Below are positions 23,416 to 31,352 of a stretch of 64,000 nucleotides of DNA, piece after piece. The DNA lies in assembly GCF_009936235.1 (NCBI RefSeq), contig NZ_AP022314.1, forward strand, positions 4,774,001-4,838,000. Reading direction: 5' to 3'. The notes below the pieces were generated by a model. That model was given only the letters and a program-made list of their open reading frames with translations, was not told where the DNA came from and did not search any database. Both the position numbers and the translations under genes were made by a program. This DNA comes from Mycobacterium xenopi. GTDB taxonomy: Bacteria; Actinomycetota; Actinomycetes; Mycobacteriales; Mycobacteriaceae. Each line of letters opens with the position of its first letter. Position 1 is the first letter of the stretch.

Positions 23416-24093
23416 ATGGTGAACAGCCGTACGCCTGATCCGCGGCCGCACCGGTCCGGCCAGGGCCGCGGCCGGGAACGTCCCTCCCGGGAAGAACGCA
23501 AGGAGGCGACGCGTCGCGCCATCGTCGCGGCCGCGCTCAAGCTGCTTGGCGACCGCAGCTTCGGCAGCTTGAGCTTGCGAGAGGTCACCCGCGAAGCCGG
23601 GATCGTGCCCGCGGCGTTCTACCGGCATTTCGAGTCGATGGAGGCCCTCGGGCTGGTGCTGATCGACGAGTCGTTTCGCACCCTGCGCGATATGCTGCGC
23701 GGCGCGCGCGCCGGCAAGCTGGACCCCAACCGGGTCATCGAGTCCTCGGTGGAGATCCTGGTCGCCAGCGTCACCGACCGACGGGAGCACTGGCGTTTCA
23801 TCGGGCGCGAGCGCTCCAGCGGAATGACCGTCCTGCGCTATGCCATCCGCACCGAAATCCGGCTCATCACTTCAGAACTCGCGACCGACCTCGCCCGATT
23901 TCCCGGCTTGAACGCGTGGAGTACCGAGGATCTCAACGTGCTGGCCACGCTGTTCGTCAACTCGATGATCGTCATCGCAGAGGCCATCGAAGACGCACAC
24001 AGCGCCGAAGCGCTCGAAGAGATCAAACGGATCGCGGTCAAGCAGTTGCGCATGATCGCCATCGGGGTGGCCGGTTGGCGCAGCAACCCGTGA
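23416..24093 (+). CDS. TetR-family regulator of the FabR/DesT type
   Basis: A 225-residue TetR regulator whose HTH and core match FabR/DesT proteins, which sense unsaturated versus saturated acyl-CoA and control desaturase genes: RREERKEATRRA-like helix 1, FGSLSLREVTREAGIVPAAF, YRHFESMEALGLVLIDESF, and later FIGRERSSGMTVLR. The ATG at 23416 is followed at once by an in-frame GTG. It is divergent from the reductase/desaturase operon, the genetic arrangement known for DesT in Pseudomonas. I infer that it represses the operon when unsaturated acyl-CoA is plentiful. Confidence 0.88.
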   Translation: MVNSRTPDPRPHRSGQGRGRERPSREERKEATRRAIVAAALKLLGDRSFGSLSLREVTREAGIVPAAFYRHFESMEALGLVLIDESFRTLRDMLRGARAGKLDPNRVIESSVEILVASVTDRREHWRFIGRERSSGMTVLRYAIRTEIRLITSELATDLARFPGLNAWSTEDLNVLATLFVNSMIVIAEAIEDAHSAEALEEIKRIAVKQLRMIAIGVAGWRSNP

Positions 24094-24130
24094 GGTAGCC
24101 GCACTCCATCGCCGAGGCGATGATGAATCG

Positions 24131-24925
24131 ATGGCCACCAAGATGAGCGACCTGCTCGGCGGCGTGCTCGCGTCGCTGCGCTACGAACCCACCGAGAAGC
24201 GGCTGCGGGTTTGTCTCGACGACGAGTTGGTCGCCGACACCCGCCGTGGGCTGCTGGTCTGGGAGCCGCGTCGGGTGGTGCCGACCTACGCCGTGCCGGT
24301 CTCGGATCTCTCGGCGCGGCTGGAGCACGTCGAAACCGCGGCACATCCGGGAGACCAGCCGCTGCTGGACCCCGCCGTCGCGTCCGCCGCGCACAGCTGC
24401 CCTGGCGCGGTGTTCGACGTCGTGGTCGACGACTTGCGGCGCGCGGCGGCCGCGTTCCGGCCAGACGATCCCGATCTGGCCGACTATGTCGTGCTTGACT
24501 TCGGCGCGTTCGAGTGGCGGGAAGAAGACGAGCCGATCGTGGCGCACCCGCACGACCCGTTCAAACGCATCGACATCGTGGCCAGCACCCGCCACGTCCG
24601 GCTGGAGTTGCAGGGCCGGTTGCTGGCCGCATCGTCGCGCCCGATGCTGCTGTTCGAGACGCTGCTGCCGGTGCGGTTCTATCTCCCACCCGCCGATGTG
24701 GCGGTCGAGCTTGAGCCCAGCGATACCGTGACCTACTGCGCGTACAAGGGTCGGGCGTCGTACTTCTCCGTGCCCGGCGGTCCGGCCGATCTGGCCTGGA
24801 CCTACCACCACCCCCTTCATGACGCCGAGCCGGTGCGCGACCGGATCGCCTTCTTCGACGAGCGGGTGGACGTCATCGTCGACGGCGAGCGCAGGCAGCG
24901 CCCGGTTACCCCGTGGTCGCGCTGA
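24131..24925 (+). CDS. Tandem DUF427 protein
   Basis: A 264-residue protein with two DUF427-type units. The first (about 17-125) has KRLRVCLDDELVADTRRGLL, YAVPVSDL and DFGAFEWREED. The second (about 150-255) has RHVRLELQGRLLAASSRPML, VRFYLPPADVAV, TVTYCAYKGRASYFSV and RIAFFDERVDVIVDGE. Function of the family is unknown. Its end overlaps the first possible start of the DUF4185 gene, suggesting co-translation. Together with the DesT-like gene upstream (37 bp away) it may form one transcript. Confidence 0.86.
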   Translation: MATKMSDLLGGVLASLRYEPTEKRLRVCLDDELVADTRRGLLVWEPRRVVPTYAVPVSDLSARLEHVETAAHPGDQPLLDPAVASAAHSCPGAVFDVVVDDLRRAAAAFRPDDPDLADYVVLDFGAFEWREEDEPIVAHPHDPFKRIDIVASTRHVRLELQGRLLAASSRPMLLFETLLPVRFYLPPADVAVELEPSDTVTYCAYKGRASYFSVPGGPADLAWTYHHPLHDAEPVRDRIAFFDERVDVIVDGERRQRPVTPWSR

Positions 24926-24927
24926 GG

Positions 24928-26001
24928 ATGGGGACGTCGCGGCGGCGTCCAACCGGCAAGCTGGCCGATCTCACCGGCCCCGGGATCACCGACCGGTGGG
25001 GTATGACGTGCGCCGATCTCGGCGCGTCGGTGTGCGCGCCCAACGGCATGGTGGTGTCGGTGTTTGGAGACACCTTCTCGGGCACCAAGGTTGGTGACGG
25101 CGACTGGCGTTCACCGGTGATCCTGATCGGTACCGGCGACGCCACCCATCCGATCAGCTACCAGCGCGCCGGCGGCGACGATCCCGACTATGCGCGACAG
25201 CTTTGGCATTACGTGCACCACACCAGCGGCTCGGCCCGCCGCGGCATCAGCACCGTCATTCCCTCCGACCTGCTGCGGGTCGGCGAGTCGCTTTATCTGC
25301 ACGCGATCGTCAATAGCGGTTTTGGCAACGTCGTCTGGACCGAGATCTGGAGCTCTGCCGACAGCGGAATATCGTGGCGGCACTTGGGAAATCGCGCGAA
25401 GTTCCCGGCGCAGTTGCACCACGGTTACGCACAGTGCTGGTCGTGGGATTACGACCCCGACGACAACTGGGTATATGTCGTGTCCACCGGCTTTCAGCGC
25501 GACAAGGGCATCATCTTGCGGCGCGTTCGCCCGAGCGGTATCGCAGATGCGCGCCAGTATTCGGGGTGGGGTGCGGCCAACGGTCGCTGGTCGTGGGGCC
25601 AGGATCCGACCCCGCTCACGCCCCACGACGAAACCTGGGGCGAGCTGTCATTGCGCCGGCTCCCCGACGGGAAATGGATTCTCGGCGGATTCCTGTCGTC
25701 ACACTATGCGCTGGGCTACCGGGTGCTTGACTCCCCCACCGCGGTGCACGACGCGCCACTCCAACGGCCGGTCGTCGGCTCGGCGTGGGAGGCTGAGGAC
25801 CACGCCATCAACCGGGTCGCGCAACTGTACGGCGGATACGTTCTTCCCGGCTCGCGACTCGATATGCCCGGGGGTGTGGGTCTTGCGGTCTCGCAGTGGA
25901 ACACCTCGCACGGTTGGCCGTATCGGGTGATGCAATTTCGGGCGACGCTTCGTGACACCACCCGCTCGTCGCACCGCACCGCCGACCAGATCACCCGCTG
26001 A
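24928..26001 (+). CDS. DUF4185 (GH183-like) protein
   Basis: A 357-residue DUF4185 protein, predicted five-bladed beta-propeller. It carries VFGDTFSGTKVGDGDWRSPV, repeated WxxxxSADSG-type blade turns, HHGYAQCWSWDYDPDDNWVY and VSQWNTSHGWPYRVMQFRAT at the end. Part of this family was recently shown to be endo-D-arabinanases (GH183), enzymes that cut mycobacterial arabinan, so cell-wall arabinan or a related glycan is the leading guess. No signal peptide is visible, which argues for an intracellular role or a missed start. The ATG at 24928 lies 2 bp after the DUF427 stop; an in-frame GTG at 24913 is the alternative. Confidence 0.8.
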   Translation: MGTSRRRPTGKLADLTGPGITDRWGMTCADLGASVCAPNGMVVSVFGDTFSGTKVGDGDWRSPVILIGTGDATHPISYQRAGGDDPDYARQLWHYVHHTSGSARRGISTVIPSDLLRVGESLYLHAIVNSGFGNVVWTEIWSSADSGISWRHLGNRAKFPAQLHHGYAQCWSWDYDPDDNWVYVVSTGFQRDKGIILRRVRPSGIADARQYSGWGAANGRWSWGQDPTPLTPHDETWGELSLRRLPDGKWILGGFLSSHYALGYRVLDSPTAVHDAPLQRPVVGSAWEAEDHAINRVAQLYGGYVLPGSRLDMPGGVGLAVSQWNTSHGWPYRVMQFRATLRDTTRSSHRTADQITR

Positions 26002-26007
26002 AGCCGA

Positions 26008-26355
26008 TCACTCGTCGGGAACCTCGAACAGCGAATCGCCGTCCTCGGGAGTCCCGCTCACCTGGCCGCGATGCGCTCGGCAACGGACGTCGTCGTCCAC
26101 GGTGTCGTCGAGGACATCGGGCTCCTCGGCGGCGAGCCTGTCGTCAAGTGATGGGCTTTGGCGCTCTTGGCCTTCCGTCGTTTCGATCCTGTCGGCCTCG
26201 CTCCACGCCTCCGGTGGATCGACGACGATGTCGCCGTCCGCGTTACGGAGTTCGTCGGAATCGGTGGACTCGCTCGGGTTGAGCGTCTGGCCAGGCCCGC
26301 CCTCCTCCGGGAAGTCCGACGGGTCGACGAGGTCTTCGGCGTTGTCCCTAGCCAT
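26008..26355 (-). CDS. Acidic DUF5709-like protein
   Basis: A 115-residue, strongly acidic and probably disordered protein: NAEDLVDPSDFPEEGGPGQT, ESTDSDELRNADGDIV, then SLDDRLAAEEPDV, which matches the core of the actinobacterial DUF5709 family (often described as SLDxRLAxEEPDV). I chose ATG at 26355, which begins MARDNAEDL; a TTG two codons up is also in frame. It converges with the DUF4185 gene, with only 6 bp between stops. Function is unknown, though members are small stress-related accessory proteins by repute. Confidence 0.68.
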   Translation of the reverse strand: MARDNAEDLVDPSDFPEEGGPGQTLNPSESTDSDELRNADGDIVVDPPEAWSEADRIETTEGQERQSPSLDDRLAAEEPDVLDDTVDDDVRCRAHRGQVSGTPEDGDSLFEVPDE

Positions 26356-26404
26356 AGGCAACGGTTGCCCCTGGTGTCGGATCGCTAAACCAGCCGGAGG
26401 GCGG

Positions 26405-27157
26405 TTAGAAGTTCAGCGGGTAACCGCCGCTGACCTTCAGCGTCTCACCGGTGATGAAGGAGGAGTCGTCTGAACACAGGTACAACATCGCCGACACGAC
26501 GTCGTCCGTGGTGCCGAGCCGGTGCACGAGCTGACGTTCGCGAACGATGTCGTCGACCAGCCCATGGGGCAGGTCGGCCAGTGCATTCTCGGTGTTCGTC
26601 AGGCCTGGCGCGATCGCGTTGACGCGAATCCGATCCGGTGACAGTTCGGAAGCAAAGGCGACGGTCAAGCCCCGCACCGCCAGCTTGGACACCCCATACG
26701 GGCTGACGTTCATGAAGCCGGCCATCGACGAAATGTTCAGCACGACACCGCCGCCTCGCTCCCGCATCGAATCTCGGCATGCCAGAGTGCAATTGATAAC
26801 ACCGATTACATTGACTTCGAACAACTCACGGATGTCGTCGCGCGAAAGCACGCTAAACGGTTGGTTGTACTTGGTGAGGTGACGACCGGCGTTGTTGATC
26901 AGGATGTCGATGCCGCCCAGCTGTTGGATGGCCAGGCCGACGGCAGCGTCGACTTGCTGTTCGTCGGCGACGTCGCAGGTCACGGCGATCGCGCGGGCGC
27001 CTTCGGCGGTCAGTTCGGCGGCGGCGCGATCCGCGGCAGCGCGGTCGATGTCGGCGATTGCCACGCTCGCCCCCTCACCGGTCAGCGCCCGGGCGAACGC
27101 TCGGCCCAGCCCCGTCGCGCCGCCGGTGATGAAGGCGATCTTCCGGTGGAATCGCAC
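26405..27157 (-). CDS. Classical short-chain dehydrogenase/reductase
   Basis: A 250-residue classical SDR. TGGATGLG is at 11-18, DIDRA sets NAD preference after beta-2, NNAG is at 88-91, Ser143/144 lies in ISSMAG, and Tyr154-x3-Lys158 in YGVSK. The C-terminus SSFITGETLKVSGGYPLNF is standard. NAD(H) use is suggested by the acidic Asp at the end of beta-2. It lies 49 bp downstream of the GNAT gene on the same strand, possibly in one operon. The substrate cannot be predicted. Confidence 0.9.
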   Translation of the reverse strand: MRFHRKIAFITGGATGLGRAFARALTGEGASVAIADIDRAAADRAAAELTAEGARAIAVTCDVADEQQVDAAVGLAIQQLGGIDILINNAGRHLTKYNQPFSVLSRDDIRELFEVNVIGVINCTLACRDSMRERGGGVVLNISSMAGFMNVSPYGVSKLAVRGLTVAFASELSPDRIRVNAIAPGLTNTENALADLPHGLVDDIVRERQLVHRLGTTDDVVSAMLYLCSDDSSFITGETLKVSGGYPLNF

Positions 27158-27206
27158 GGGGCAACGGTAGCGCGGTTACGGCCGCGCTCCAGCGGTATTG
27201 CAGCGG

Positions 27207-27812
27207 TTATCTCGGCGCCCGCCACATCGGCCAGAGGGTCGGCCCGCCGTCGGGGAGCACGATCTCGCCGGTGACCGTGAAGCCGAAACGCTCGTAATAG
27301 GGTACGTTGTCGGGTTTGCTCGACTCGAGATAGGCCGGAGCATGCTCGGCATCGCAGCGGTCGAGCCGTGAACGCATCAGGGCCTGCCCGAATCCGCGGC
27401 CGCGGACCGCGATGTCGCTTCCGATGACGGCCAGATACCAGTGCGGCTCCTCGGGATGGTGATGCTGCAGGAGTTCCATCGCGTCGCGCGCACCCGATAG
27501 CCGCAAGCCGAATGTGCGGATCAGCGCGGGCAGCATCGCCAGCTGCTCGCGCGCCGAGTGCTTCCACCGGTTTGGCGGATCCCACAGCGCCGCCGCGCCG
27601 ATGCCCGAAGCATCCCAGGCGACCTCGACGCCGCCGCCGGAGAGATGGTGATGGCGGATCAGCGTCGCGAACAGCGCGGGCAATCGCGCGGAGCGCGCGT
27701 TGTCGTCTGGCAGCATCCAGGTGGTCACCGGATCGTCGTAGAACGCTCGTCCCAGTACCCGCGACAACCCACGGACATCGGCTTTGCGGGCGGGACGGGT
27801 CTCGATCGTCAC
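27207..27812 (-). CDS. GNAT-family N-acetyltransferase (Rv0133-like)
   Basis: A 201-residue GNAT protein. TRPARKADVRGLSRVLGRAF makes strand 1 and helix 1, HWYLAVIGSDIAVRGRGFGQ carries beta-4 and the acetyl-CoA pyrophosphate loop (VRGRGFGQALM), and PAYLESSKPDNVPYYERFGF the late motif B. It acetylates an unknown amine, and its position identifies it with Rv0133. The start is GTG. The 221 bp separating it from htdZ hold no gene or clear motif. In M. tuberculosis, fadE1 and fgd2 lie in that gap; both are absent here. Confidence 0.9.
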   Translation of the reverse strand: MTIETRPARKADVRGLSRVLGRAFYDDPVTTWMLPDDNARSARLPALFATLIRHHHLSGGGVEVAWDASGIGAAALWDPPNRWKHSAREQLAMLPALIRTFGLRLSGARDAMELLQHHHPEEPHWYLAVIGSDIAVRGRGFGQALMRSRLDRCDAEHAPAYLESSKPDNVPYYERFGFTVTGEIVLPDGGPTLWPMWRAPR

Positions 27813-28033
27813 AACCGCAAGGCTATCGTGCGGGCCTTGTTGCTGACGGGCCTAGAGGTCGCCCCAGCCGGGTGAACCCAACCGCAAACACCGACGACCG
27901 ATGCAGTCGAGCCGGTGGGTCTAGAGCCGGACAAATGACGGCCGTCGCATGCTGCGCGAATACGGGCCTGCGTCAACAGCTTTCCTGTTTCAGCGTTTGC
28001 CGACCGAACACGCCGCCGCGGAATTCTAGGCGC

Positions 28034-28489
28034 TCAAGAAACGTAGCGGACAATGCTTTCCGCCACACAGGCCGGCTTGGCTGCTCCCTCGATCTCGATG
28101 GTTGTCGACAGCGTGGCCTGCACTGCGCCGTCACCGACGTCGGCGACGTCGACCAGCGAGCTTTGCGCCCGTATCTTCGAGCCCACCGGCACCGGCGCGG
28201 GAAAGCGCACCTTGTTCAGGCCGTAGTTGATGGCGAGCTTGATGCCCTTGACCTCGTAGATCTCATGCAGCAGGCGCGGAAGAAGCGACAACGTCATGAA
28301 CCCGTGCGCGATGGTGGTGCCGAACGGCCCTTTGGCCGCCCTGTCCGGGTCCACATGGATCCACTGGTGGTCGCCGGTCGCGTCGGCGAACAGGTTGACC
28401 TCTTGCTGAGTGATGGTCACCCAGTTGCTCCGGCCGATGGTCTGGCCCTTGGCCGCGGCGAGTTCGGCGACTGACTCGAAGGTGCGCAT
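28034..28489 (-). CDS. htdZ: (R)-specific enoyl/3-hydroxyacyl-thioester hydratase-dehydratase HtdZ
   Basis: A 151-residue MaoC-like hot-dog protein matching Rv0130/HtdZ in length and sequence. Catalytic Asp40 and His45 lie in FADATGDHQWIHVDPDRA, at exactly the published positions. GPFGTTIAHGFMTLSLLPRL and the C-terminal strands complete the fold. It hydrates trans-2-enoyl thioesters to (R)-3-hydroxyacyl forms, probably in a fatty acid pathway. GAGGAGAA precedes the ATG. In M. tuberculosis fbpC is the direct neighbour; here about 3 kb of other genes separate them. Confidence 0.94.
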   Translation of the reverse strand: MRTFESVAELAAAKGQTIGRSNWVTITQQEVNLFADATGDHQWIHVDPDRAAKGPFGTTIAHGFMTLSLLPRLLHEIYEVKGIKLAINYGLNKVRFPAPVPVGSKIRAQSSLVDVADVGDGAVQATLSTTIEIEGAAKPACVAESIVRYVS

Positions 28490-28653
28490 GCGGTGTTCTC
28501 CTCTGCTAGGCCCGGCGACAATGCTGGTATGAATCGTGCCACCGTTGGCGCGGGGAGCTGCGCCGGTCCCTGACCGATGTTTCGTGCTGGTCGGTGTTCG
28601 GGTAGTCCGATGCCAGCAGGTGCGGCATCTCCGGGCATCGGAAGGACGCAACC

Positions 28654-28734
28654 ATGACCGCAAAGAAGGGCCATAAGAGGATGCCGGCGAAACCGGTGCC
28701 GAAGCCCGGCGCAACCGCGGATAGCGCACGATGA
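28654..28734 (+). CDS. Candidate 26-residue basic small protein or leader peptide
   Basis: A very short open frame encodes MTAKKGHKRMPAKPVPKPGA plus six more residues: nine Lys/Arg/His in the first 18, then Pro-rich. GGAAGG lies 7 bp before the ATG, and the stop is 4 bp before the GTG of the phosphoesterase gene, so translation would be coupled. It could be a small nucleic-acid-binding protein or just a leader that loads ribosomes. No homologue is known to me, so the call rests on the ribosome binding site and composition. Confidence 0.4.
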   Translation: MTAKKGHKRMPAKPVPKPGATADSAR

Positions 28735-28738
28735 GCGG

Positions 28739-29233
28739 GTGAGGCTCTTACTGCTCGCCGATACCCACATCCCGCAACGGGCTCGTGACCTGCCCGCACG
28801 GGTGTGGGACGAGGTCGCCGCAACCGATGTCGTGGTGCACGCCGGGGACTGGACAGCCCCGCAACTCCTCGACGAAGTCGAAGCTCGGGCGCGCCGGCTG
28901 GTGGCGTGTTGGGGAAACAACGACGGGGCCACGTTGCGCTCGCGGCTGCCGGAGCGAGCAGATGTCATCCTCGACGGCGTGCGTTTCACGGTCGTGCATG
29001 AGACCGGCAGCGCCAAGGGCCGGGAGACGCGCATGTCGCGGCGCTACCCCGACACCGACGTCCTGGTGTTCGGGCACAGCCACATCCCGTGGGATGCCAC
29101 GACCGCCACCGGCCTGCGGCTCCTGAATCCGGGCTCGCCCACCGATCGGCGCCGCCAACCGTACTGCAGCTACATGACCGCCACGGTGGACGATGGCGTT
29201 CTCAGCGGCGTGGCGCTGCACCGCCTCGAATAG
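28739..29233 (+). CDS. YfcE/MJ0936-type metallophosphoesterase
   Basis: A 164-residue calcineurin-like phosphodiesterase of the YfcE family. The metal ligands are laid out as expected: LLLADTHIP (DxH), VVVHAGDWTA (GD), ACWGNNDG (GNxD), FTVVHETG (H) and VLVFGHSHIPW (GHxH). Such enzymes hydrolyse phosphodiesters with Mn or Ni; natural substrates are poorly defined. The start is GTG, 4 bp after a short basic open frame. It is followed by a MarR-operated exporter operon whose operator begins 1 bp after its stop. Confidence 0.9.
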   Translation: MRLLLLADTHIPQRARDLPARVWDEVAATDVVVHAGDWTAPQLLDEVEARARRLVACWGNNDGATLRSRLPERADVILDGVRFTVVHETGSAKGRETRMSRRYPDTDVLVFGHSHIPWDATTATGLRLLNPGSPTDRRRQPYCSYMTATVDDGVLSGVALHRLE

Positions 29234-29254
29234 ATAGCTCCTAAACAGAGCTAT
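29234..29254. promoter_or_regulatory. MarR operator ATAGCTC-N7-GAGCTAT
   Basis: Perfect 7-bp arms, ATAGCTC at 29234-29240 and GAGCTAT at 29248-29254, end one base before the MarR ATG. Bound repressor would block the ribosome binding/start region and any promoter here, consistent with autorepression of the marR-ABC operon. Confidence 0.68.
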
Positions 29255-29255
29255 T

Positions 29256-29717
29256 ATGGGTGCAGTGAAGTCACGCACTGATCTGGGCTCCGAGGTATGC
29301 CGCGTGATCGGGCGGTTTCGCCGCCAACTTCGACGATCCGCCGGCCACGGATTCGCGTCCGCGCGGTTGACCGAATCGCAGGCGGAGTTGTTGTGGCTGG
29401 TAGGACAGCGCCCCGGGATTTCGGTCAGCCTCGCCGCCGCCGAACTCGGGCTGGTGGCCAACACCGCGTCCACCCTGGTGTCCAAGCTGGTCGCCCAGCA
29501 GTTGTTGGTCCGCACCGTCGACGCCGCCGACCGTCGCGTCGGCAGGTTGTGGCTCACGGAGTCGGCGCAGCAGATGGTCGATGCGTCGCGCGCCGCGCGC
29601 CGGGCGGTGCTTTCCGACGTACTCGGTGAGCTTGACGAGCGCCAGATCGCTGCGCTGACAGAGGGATTGGAGGTCCTCGAGAACATGACCCAAATGATGC
29701 GGGAAAGATCAACATGA
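29256..29717 (+). CDS. MarR-family transcriptional regulator
   Basis: A 153-residue winged-helix MarR protein. RLTESQAELLWLVGQRPGIS, LAAAELGLVANTASTLVSKL (recognition helix) and VRTVDAADRRVGRLWLTESA (wing, with the DxRxxR-like feature) are evident, then a long dimerisation helix. It overlaps the ABC ATPase gene by ATGA, so it is the first gene of an exporter operon it probably represses. A perfect inverted repeat abuts its start. The inducer is likely the exported compound, by analogy with MarR-exporter pairs. Confidence 0.9.
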   Translation: MGAVKSRTDLGSEVCRVIGRFRRQLRRSAGHGFASARLTESQAELLWLVGQRPGISVSLAAAELGLVANTASTLVSKLVAQQLLVRTVDAADRRVGRLWLTESAQQMVDASRAARRAVLSDVLGELDERQIAALTEGLEVLENMTQMMRERST

Positions 29718-30532
29718 GCCGATCACCGATGCTCGCCGTCGATTGCCGGAATCTGACATATCGCTACGGCCAGTTCACTGCCGTCGACGATTTCACCCTG
29801 CAGGTGCGCTCCGGCGAGACGATGGGTCTGCTGGGGCCCAACGGCGCCGGAAAGACGACGCTGGTGCGCATGCTCACCACCTTGGCCCCGGTACAGCATG
29901 GCGAGCTACACATCTTGGGCTTCGACGCTCAAGCCAACACCGTCGACATTCGCTGCAACATCGGCTATGTGCCGCAGGAACTTTCGATTGAGCCGGCGCT
30001 GACGGGCCGGCAGAACGTGGAATGGTTCGCGCGACTGTACGGGGTGCCACGCGCCGAACGCCCCGTGCGTGTCGACGCGGCGCTCGCCGCGATGCAGTTG
30101 CTCGACGTCGCTCACCGGCTGGCGGCCACCTACTCCGGTGGCATGGTGCGACGGCTGGAACTCGCGCAGGCGCTGGTCAACCGGCCCTCGCTGCTGATGC
30201 TTGACGAACCCACCGTCGGGCTGGATCCGATCGCTCGTGACAGCGTGTGGGCGCAGGTGCGAAACCTGCAGGACGAGTACGGCATGACCGTGCTGCTCAC
30301 CACCCATTACATGGAGGAGGCCGACTCGCTGTGCGACCGGGTCGCGCTGATGCACCGGGGCAAGCTGCGTGCGCTCGGGACGCCGACCGAGTTGAAATCG
30401 AGCGTCTCATCCGATGCCACGCTCGAAGACGTGTTCCGGCATTACGCAGGCTCCAGCCTGGACGACGACACCTCCTCGCAGGGTCTGCGCGCAATCCGTT
30501 CCATCAGAAGGGTAGCGGGTCGTGTCGGTTGA
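29714..30532 (+). CDS. ABC transporter ATP-binding protein (DrrA-like exporter)
   Basis: A 272-residue ABC-2-type ATPase. Walker A is GPNGAGKTT (about 43-51), the Q-loop lies in IGYVPQELS, the signature is YSGGMVRRLELAQALV, Walker B is LLMLDEPTVGLDP, and the switch His is in LTTHYMEEADSLCDR. The C-terminal DATLEDVFRHYAG matches daunorubicin-type exporters. It is coupled to marR by ATGA and overlaps the permease start by 11 bp. It should power export of a drug or lipid with the downstream permease. Confidence 0.93.
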   Translation: MSRSPMLAVDCRNLTYRYGQFTAVDDFTLQVRSGETMGLLGPNGAGKTTLVRMLTTLAPVQHGELHILGFDAQANTVDIRCNIGYVPQELSIEPALTGRQNVEWFARLYGVPRAERPVRVDAALAAMQLLDVAHRLAATYSGGMVRRLELAQALVNRPSLLMLDEPTVGLDPIARDSVWAQVRNLQDEYGMTVLLTTHYMEEADSLCDRVALMHRGKLRALGTPTELKSSVSSDATLEDVFRHYAGSSLDDDTSSQGLRAIRSIRRVAGRVG

Positions 30533-31352
30533 TTACACCGCTGATTGCACCGCGGGCGGTCAGTTGGCCCGCGCTCCTCGTGGTTGGCAGCGGCTGCGCG
30601 GGATGTGGTCGCGTGTCAGCGCTTTCGCAGTCGTCGAACTTCAGAAACTGCAGCACGACCGCACTGAGTTGGTCATGCGGATGGTGCAGCCGGCCCTGTG
30701 GCTACTGATCTTCGGCACGACGTTTAGCAAGTTGCATGTCATCGATACCGGATCGGTATCCTACCTGGCGTTCTTGGCTCCCGGCATCATCGCCCAGTCG
30801 GCGTTGTTTATCGCGATTTTCTATGGGATACAGATCATTTGGGATCGCGACTCCGGTGTGCTCGCCAAATTGTTGGTGACGCCCGCACCGGCGTCGGCGC
30901 TCGTCGCCGGGAAGTCGTTTGCGGCGGGGGTGCGCTCGGTTGCGCAGGTGATCGGAGTGCTGGGCTTGGCGTATCTGATGGGCGTGCATTTGACCGCCAA
31001 TCCGCTGCGTGTGCTGGCAGCGATGGCGGTCGTCGTAGTAGGTGCGGCGTTTTTCGCTTGTCTGTCAATGACTTTGGCTGGCTTGGTACGTAACCGCGAC
31101 CGCCTGATGGGCATCGGTCAGGCCATCACGATGCCGTTGTTCTTCGCGTCGAACGCGCTTTACCCGGTCGACGTGATGCCGAGATGGCTGCGCTTGCTCA
31201 GCAAGGTCAACCCGGTCAGCTATGAAGTCGACGCCCTGCGGGCGCTGCTGATCGGTCCGGGGTTCAAGGTGGCGGACATCGCCGTGTTGGTGGTCGCGGC
31301 CGCAGTCGGCATCGCCACGGCCTCAGCGTTATTGCCGCGCCTGGTCCGCTAG
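30522..31352 (+). CDS. ABC-2-type exporter permease (DrrB-like)
   Basis: A 276-residue membrane protein with six predicted transmembrane segments, for example PALWLLIFGTTFS, YLAFLAPGIIAQSALFIAIF, AQVIGVLGLAYLMGVHL, VLAAMAVVVVGAAFFACLSM, AITMPLFFASNALYPVDVMP and IAVLVVAAAVGIATASALLP. The segment between helices 5 and 6 (LRLLSKVNPVSYEVDALR) is the ABC-2 signature. The start is GTG within the ATPase gene. It forms the exporter with the upstream ATPase. The operon ends here; 153 bp then lead to fbpC. Confidence 0.92.
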   Translation: MSVDYTADCTAGGQLARAPRGWQRLRGMWSRVSAFAVVELQKLQHDRTELVMRMVQPALWLLIFGTTFSKLHVIDTGSVSYLAFLAPGIIAQSALFIAIFYGIQIIWDRDSGVLAKLLVTPAPASALVAGKSFAAGVRSVAQVIGVLGLAYLMGVHLTANPLRVLAAMAVVVVGAAFFACLSMTLAGLVRNRDRLMGIGQAITMPLFFASNALYPVDVMPRWLRLLSKVNPVSYEVDALRALLIGPGFKVADIAVLVVAAAVGIATASALLPRLVR

